From the NCBI GenBank assembly GCA_009792885.1, contig WMCF01000088.1, positions 623,132 to 687,131 on the forward strand: DNA of 64,000 nt, in the 5' to 3' direction. Shown here piece after piece: positions 60,201 to 64,000 of the stretch. The notes beneath the pieces were generated by a model that worked only from the letters and a program-made list of their open reading frames with translations, was not told where the DNA came from and did no database searches. A program made the position numbers and the translations under genes. This stretch comes from Eremophila alpestris peregrina. Its lineage: Eukaryota > Chordata > Aves > Passeriformes > Alaudidae. Position 1 is the first letter of the stretch. Each line of letters starts with the position of its first letter.

Positions 60201-63200
60201 CTAAATGCTACAAGGGACAGATGGGGATTGCTGTCCCTTCCCTACTTGTTTTGAGGAGAGTGTGGAAGTTGAGGTGGGTAAGAAGAAAGATGAGGTGTGC
60301 ATGTAGGGAAAACATGGCAAGTGGCTGGTGAGAGGACTGGGCACATGGGGATATCAAGGTGAGTGTAAATGGCTGTGGGAGACATAAATGATGCTGCAGA
60401 CAGAATTTATGTGTGAGCAGTAAAAAAGCAACTCTAAACAAAGGGAAAGAAACCATAATAAATACTTGGCCACCTTACTCTGCATTACTGACAGTGAAGT
60501 GCTCCTAAAGCAGGAGGAGACCTCTGTTATCATCCAGATCTCAGGAGCATTGAATTGTTCCTGAATGATTTCAGCATGGAAAGTCATTTCTAGGATGCCA
60601 GGCAGCATCCTCACTTCCCTCAAAAGGCCAGGAAGAGTTGCACCCCAAAAGAACACTCAGATTTGGAACCAGGATATTGTGGCTTGTGGTAGGAGCCTAA
60701 CTTCATATGTGCATGTTATCCTGGATAGATTTGCCATTATAGCACTTCTCATGTCCCAGAATTACATGATCTTTACTAATACACTCTTCACATTTTTGTT
60801 GTAGATAAAGAAGGAAGTTGGGTGACCAGATCTATTTGTAATTCCTTTGTTCACTGGAAAGACAACCACACTTTAGTATCTGAATTGGAGGAAGTTCTAA
60901 GGTGAGACATTAGCTAAAGGGATATTACTAACAGTGTGATTCAGATCTATGATCTTTGCTCTAAATCACCTCACATTTCCACTTGCATTGATTTCATATT
61001 CACTAAAACACTTTTTTGTTCCCCTCCAGAAAAATAAAGTCACCAGAGATTGGTGGAAAGCACTCCAAGAGGTCCATTAATTCAGATGATTTAGAAGCCA
61101 TACAAAAGCATCTACATCGTTTAAAAGGCTTTGAGGAAAAAATGAATAGAAGTGAATTTAAAAGCTTAAATCTATTCAGAAATTTGAAGAATGAAACATT
61201 ACAGAAATTGTATGCATTTCTTGAACTGGGAATGAATCCACATCATGATTATAAATTAAAGGAACCATATAATAAGGAAATAATTGATGAAATCTATAAC
61301 TTCACATCACTGCAATTACAGAGTGGCTTTAATAGGACTTCCATTTTCAAAACAATGACCCAGTGGAAAGAAATTCAGAGGGCTTTAAAATTAGCTACAA
61401 TGCTTTGGAATCCAGCCCTCCTAAATAATTCCAATTTTAGTACATTGCAAACTAAGGATGCTCTCAAAATGTTGCTCTCCACAAGCATGCCATCACTTGT
61501 GGAAGGTCTCAGAGATGGTTTGAGTGGAATGCAAGAAATCCCATCTGTGTTTTCTGATGATCTGCTTGAGCCTGAGTCCTACAGAAACTTCCCAGAGTGG
61601 CTCCTAGCTGTCCAGAAGACCTTTTTTAGAATGACAGGCACAAGTGTGGGTTACCAGTACTTCCTGCTGCCTGTGTTTGAGCTGATGAGGGCTGTGGAGA
61701 AGTCCATGGGTGAGGCCTGGTGGGATGAGCTGAACGTCTACTGGCGCCTTGGGGAGAAGCTGAGATCCATGAGGTGGAATAGCACAGCCATCGTGGCCTA
61801 TGGGCAGTTTTTGGAGGTGTTAAACAGCCAGCTGCAAAAGCTGAACAATAAATCAAGTGGTGTCTTCAGTGAAGGATTGGATCAGCTGTCAGAATTTATA
61901 ACAGCTGTGTTTAAAGAGTTTGGGGAAGGCTCTGGAGTAGCCAATATCTCACAAGTCACTCAAGTCATCCAAGAGACATTGTACATATTAAAAGATTTAC
62001 AGCTCAATTATAATGTCAGTACATTAAAATCTATAGATCTTTTCTTTAATTTTAACAATAAAACCTTGGAGAGCTTGTCAGAACTTCTGAGAACAGGGAT
62101 GAAAATCCTTCATTATCCAAGTTCCAGTGAAGGTTCCAGTGAAGACATCATTAAACCCATCTATAATTTAACACATCTTCTACTGCAGGAGTTCAGCCAG
62201 TCTCCCTCACAGCACAATACCTCACTACAGGCAAAAATTTGGGAGTTCCTTCATTTAGCCTTGGGTCCTTTCCTTGAGAGCAGCAGCAATGGCTATAGGA
62301 CACTGCAGAACTGCTCCTTTGAAGATCTGCTCGACGTAGCCCTTGAGGTGCTGTTTGAAAATGCCACCCTGAAGGAGTCCTCAGCCAGGAGCCCCTGCAA
62401 GCCCCTCCTGGATTCCTTGGGCCTGGAGGGTGGGACAGGGAGCAGTGACACCTTTTCCAGGGTGTTCCAGCTGGCCATAACTAACCTGAGACTGTCCCCA
62501 GAGTTTGCTGCTGCCTACAACCACAGCAGGGAGAGCTTTTTCAAGGAGCTGTTGTGCCTCACCCGAGCTCTGCGTTTTTCTCTGAGTTTCCTTTCCAAGT
62601 TAAACCTTGTGTCTGAGCTGGGCAACTCCTGGCTCCAGGAGAAGGCAAGAGCTCTGAGTGCAGCCACAGAGGGAATGATGCAGGATGATGCCTCATGCCC
62701 CATCCCAGCGTGGGATGTGGGTGATGTGTCCCCATCCCAGCTTCTGGACGTGCTCCTTCCTGCCCTGCTGAATGAAACAGTGCTGAGCTCCCTGAATTCC
62801 TCTGGCAGCTCAGCAGGCTGGGATGGGCTGCCTGTGTTCTCCCATCTGTCACCTCCTGCTTCCATGAGGAACAGCAGTCTCTACGAGCTGCTGCAGGTGG
62901 GCAGAGCTGCTGCCAGCCAGCCCGAGTGGGGACACTTCTCCCGGCTGTGGCATGCCACAGGCAGCCTGCTCACCTCCAAATGGAGCCTAACACAAGTGGC
63001 TGAATATGTGAGACTCCTGCAAATTATGAAGAAAGCTCTGATCCTTGTGGACTTTGGGGTAGCTCCTGGAAAAGCATTGGTGCATCAGATCTTTCATAAT
63101 TCTACTGAAGCAGTCAAATCCTCAGATCTGAGTGATTTGTATAGTTCATTAAAACTCCTTTTCAGTTCAGCTTCTGCCACAGGCAGCACACTAGAGTTGG

Positions 63201-64000
63201 AAAGAATATTTCAAGAAATACTTCCTCTGTATGAAGGAGGTAGTGAAGGATTGTTCTACTCTAATCCCTATGGAAAAGAAAATCAAGATGTTCTGACAAT
63301 GGCTGCAGTGATCTGGAATGAGATAATTTTAAACAGCACTCATTTTAATACAGACAATGCATGGGAGGTTATCAAAATGATCACACTCGATGCGATCTCG
63401 CTTGAAGACATTGCAAATTATCTCAGCACAAATGAAAAAGTGTCATCATTATTTTCTGACCTCTTGCTGACCCCTGGAACTTCAGAAAATTTTGCAGAAC
63501 ACCTTTTGTCCCTTGAGCAGCTTCTTGGTGCCATGGCAAAGGTGAACACCAGTGATCATTATCTGCTGATCTCCTCTTTGTCTAAGCTGATGCAGGAACT
63601 CCCTCCTGGCAGGCAGGAAAATGAACTTGGTGCTTTCTGGCACATTGCTGAAGGTCTCCAGTCGTTGAACTGGAATAGTACAGACAGTCTCACTGCCCAG
63701 TCACTTCTAGACATGCTGCAAACTCTGCTAAATATGATGGGAAATGACTCCAGTCTTCCTTTCAGTAAGGAACTGAAGCAGCTGCTAGACTTTGCATCCT
63801 CCATCTTTGACCTGTATGATGAAGAAGACTCCAGGGGAACCAACATCTCCATGTACTTGCAGGCCATGCAGAGGGGTATCTTAACTTTGAAAGGTTTGCA
63901 GAAGAGGTATAACATCAGTGAGCTTGAATCTGTCAGCCTGTTACTTGATTCTTACAGTAACTATACCCAGAGACTGATGGAAATGTGGAGAGCAATTAAA
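36171..64000 (+). CDS. ABCA12: ABCA12, lipid-transporting ABC subfamily A member 12, 5' portion (10 coding exons, gene runs off the right edge)
   Basis: ABCA12 is a full-size ABC transporter that loads lipids, notably glucosylceramides, into lamellar granules of keratinocytes and is needed for the skin barrier; human loss causes harlequin ichthyosis. Ten exons join in phase to 1352 codons. The N-terminus MAALSQHLRILLWKNWLSVK matches the family start, the first membrane helix covers about residues 24-43, and CYLAPRNLPSAGFFPFLQ is the conserved start of the first lumenal/extracellular loop. Residues from about 55 to the window end are this loop, rich in N-glycosylation sequons. Both ATPase domains and all other membrane helices lie right of the window. 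The head-to-head position with ATIC matches the mammalian ABCA12 locus. Unlike human ABCA12 (about 2600 aa, small exons), exon 10 is giant. The paralogue ABCA13 is the alternative, but the residues before exon 10 fit ABCA12 better. Confidence 0.92.
36240..39742 (+). other. ABCA12: ABCA12 intron 1
   Basis: Intron of 3.5 kb. No repeat, exon or RNA gene is recognised in it. Confidence 0.8.
39743..39836 (+). CDS. ABCA12: ABCA12 coding exon 2 (first transmembrane helix)
   Basis: The exon encodes VWSFVLISWPVVVFIILAII, then RLKFPPEPQQN, residues 24-54. The hydrophobic stretch is the first membrane helix; KFPP begins the lumenal/extracellular side. The acceptor is TTTTATAG and the donor GTAAGT. The exon leaves in phase 1, and the split codon completes Cys55 with exon 3. 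Confidence 0.96.
40664..40760 (-). mobile_element. Degraded CR1 3' end, minus orientation, in ABCA12 intron 2
   Basis: GCCATGGAGTGGTTTGGCTG followed by GGAAGGGACCTTAAAGAT is the complement of a CR1 3' end. Similarity fades quickly to the right, so the right border is approximate. Confidence 0.75.
45780..45925 (+). mobile_element. CR1 fragment lacking its 3' tail, plus orientation, in ABCA12 intron 2
   Basis: It contains GTGAGATGGGGTCAGTCTGT, AGAGGAAATGGCC and CAGGGGAGGGTCAAATTAGA with the following poorly preserved interior. These are internal CR1 segments; the expected 3' terminal GATTCT repeats are not seen. Confidence 0.75.
50945..51013 (+). mobile_element. Short CR1 3' end, plus orientation, just upstream of ABCA12 exon 3
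   Basis: GTGGGAGTTGTCCCTGCCCG continues to TTCCAAGCCAAACCATTCTG and TGATT, the end of a CR1 element about 220 bp before exon 3. Confidence 0.8.
51237..51384 (+). CDS. ABCA12: ABCA12 coding exon 3
   Basis: The exon encodes CYLAPRNLPSAGFFPFLQTV, LCDSDARCKGTPYTPEDLLP and RLNDISSLR. The cysteine-bearing start (C55, and LCDSDARC) is shared with human ABCA12 and ABCA13. A TCTCTCTTCCCTCAG acceptor precedes it and GTAAGG follows. Confidence 0.96.
51385..53647 (+). other. ABCA12: ABCA12 intron 3
   Basis: Intron of 2.3 kb with nothing recognisable inside. The encoded length from DLLPR to VPESR (39 residues) is near the human length, so no exon seems to be missing. Confidence 0.75.
53648..53736 (+). 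CDS. ABCA12: ABCA12 coding exon 4
   Basis: The exon encodes KRRSSSGVAKDRLPSPWSAE followed by VPESRNASLG. VPESRNASL corresponds to human VPERRHASL. A strong pyrimidine tract ends in CCCCCAG; the donor is GTAGGT. Phases 2 in and 1 out fit exons 3 and 5. Confidence 0.9.
53737..54731 (+). other. ABCA12: ABCA12 intron 4
   Basis: Intron of 995 bp. A 120-codon open frame at 53929-54291 has no acceptor, no family motif and is not needed by the splice phases. Confidence 0.75.
54732..54841 (+). CDS. ABCA12: ABCA12 coding exon 5
   Basis: The exon encodes AFGDLVSHGEKSLQNISSPS and NLSSSTHVFNKSLSFGK, a serine-rich stretch with sequons NIS, NLS and NKS. It ends at GTAAGT in phase 0. Similarity with human ABCA12 is weak here, so the call rests mainly on phase, splice sites and position. 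Confidence 0.82.
54842..55553 (+). other. ABCA12: ABCA12 intron 5
   Basis: Intron of 712 bp, AT-rich. The last 102 bp could be exonic if the upstream acceptor before 55452 is used. Confidence 0.7.
55554..55739 (+). CDS. ABCA12: ABCA12 coding exon 6
   Basis: The exon encodes QQPQHSPAGSLRALLCQLLS through FCFTNSSLLEAFAQEFRTQL and SQ, where FCFTNSSLLEAF aligns with human FCLSNMTLLESS. The acceptor TGTTCTTCCAG has the better pyrimidine tract and gives 62 codons, close to the human length of this part. A second acceptor before 55452 (TTTTCAG) would add 34 codons in the same frame and cannot be excluded. Donor GTGAGT. Confidence 0.85.
55740..56545 (+). other. ABCA12: ABCA12 intron 6
   Basis: Intron of 806 bp with a run of about 20 T at 56231-56250. 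Nothing else is recognised. Confidence 0.8.
56546..56724 (+). CDS. ABCA12: ABCA12 coding exon 7
   Basis: The exon encodes VQHNPQYQETFVNEMVSFLT, LFSQVQNDTSLWHLLLLAPD and VLQDNMQVQDITDFLQDLS. LFSQVQ matches human FFSQVQ and the following Trp-His/Gln-Leu-Leu pattern is kept. It ends at GTAAAG in phase 2. Confidence 0.93.
56725..59614 (+). other. ABCA12: ABCA12 intron 7
   Basis: Intron of 2.9 kb with a poly-T run at 58248-58260. No exon, repeat family or RNA gene is recognised. Confidence 0.8.
59615..59727 (+). CDS. ABCA12: ABCA12 coding exon 8
   Basis: The exon encodes SVVLAAPNVSASPVSDDRFQ and PVQNGVTDSPHSLNCLEQ. SVVLAA corresponds to human SVLLVV. A TTTTCCCCCCTCCTTTAG acceptor precedes it; the donor is GTAAGA. 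The frame carries through from exon 7. Confidence 0.88.
59728..60804 (+). other. ABCA12: ABCA12 intron 8
   Basis: Intron of 1077 bp with nothing recognisable inside. Confidence 0.8.
60805..60901 (+). CDS. ABCA12: ABCA12 coding exon 9
   Basis: The exon encodes DKEGSWVTRSICNSFVHWKD and NHTLVSELEEVL, with one sequon (NHT). It enters in phase 1 and leaves in phase 2 at GTGAGA; the next intron is only 128 bp. I cannot align it with human ABCA12; support is splice signals and phase. Confidence 0.82.
61030..64000 (+). CDS. ABCA12: ABCA12 coding exon 10, giant lumenal/extracellular exon, open to the window end
   Basis: After a TGTTCCCCTCCAG acceptor the frame stays open for 990 complete codons to the last base, so the true exon is longer. 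It begins RKIKSPEIGGKHSKRSINSD. The protein is leucine-rich and probably helical, with about 27 N-x-S/T sequons across its length, and has only four cysteines, all between about 62311 and 62700. There is no hydrophobic stretch long enough for a clear membrane helix. All this fits one large glycosylated loop between the first and second membrane helices. Mammalian ABCA12 has only small exons here, while ABCA13 has a multi-kilobase exon in the equivalent loop. The central part (about 62300-63000) is richer in G+C and CTG leucine codons than its AT-rich flanks. Function of this part is unknown. Confidence 0.93.
62121..62144 (+). repeat. Perfect 12-bp in-frame tandem duplication inside exon 10
   Basis: GTTCCAGTGAAG occurs twice in direct succession and adds four codons, giving SSEGSSED in the protein without changing the frame. 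Confidence 0.95.

Noticed and set aside
61030..64000. ABCA13 instead of ABCA12 for the right-hand gene
   Set aside because: The giant exon recalls ABCA13, but the N-terminus (LLWKNWLSVKRQ, VPESRNASL, LFSQVQ) and the ATIC neighbour fit ABCA12. Kept only as a low-probability alternative.
1..64000. tRNA or other structured RNA genes
   Set aside because: I looked for a B-box-like GGTTCGANTCC and found none with a plausible partner A box. Covariance-model searches were not possible.
1..64000. CRISPR arrays, prokaryotic operons, endogenous retrovirus
   Set aside because: No regularly spaced repeats, no operon structure, and no recognisable gag/pol/env frames or LTR pairs. The window is ordinary vertebrate genic DNA.

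Overview
This is a vertebrate nuclear segment, almost certainly avian. Nine CR1-type LINE fragments are recognisable, the exons are short and separated by GT-AG introns, and the encoded ATIC protein has the one-residue offset from human numbering that I recall for avian ATIC. The lineage within birds cannot be read from the sequence. Nothing prokaryotic (operons, CRISPR, IS elements) is present. Almost all open frames in the window are chance frames in introns, repeats or a CpG island; the real coding DNA is a set of small exons plus one giant open exon.

Left part (1-12811, minus strand): the first 12 coding exons of ATIC, the bifunctional enzyme of the last two steps of de novo purine synthesis. 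They join without a frame error into exactly 410 codons. The remaining exons (about 180 codons) lie beyond the left edge. The ATIC start sits in a CpG island (about 12430-13030) with GC boxes and a CACGTG E-box.

Middle (12812-36170): about 23 kb of intergenic DNA between the two divergent genes. It holds a 24-base poly-C tract beside a CA repeat, CR1 fragments, a 94-bp tandem duplication, a GC-rich minisatellite, and an unusual inverted repeat of about 80-85 bp per arm whose loop and inner right arm recur 3 kb away.

Right part (36171-64000, plus strand): the 5' end of an ABCA-type lipid transporter head-to-head with ATIC. Its N-terminal residues and the divergent arrangement with ATIC identify it as ABCA12. 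Ten coding exons were assembled by matching splice phases, giving 1352 codons inside the window. The tenth exon begins at 61030 and stays open to the last base: 990 complete codons with no stop, many N-glycosylation sequons and only four cysteines. Mammalian ABCA12 as I know it has no exon of this size, whereas the paralogue ABCA13 does. This giant lumenal/extracellular exon, which lacks any ATG-to-stop frame inside the window, is the most interesting item here.

ATIC is a cytosolic housekeeping enzyme and ABCA12 a membrane lipid transporter of keratinocytes. They share a locus, not a pathway, as far as the sequence shows.
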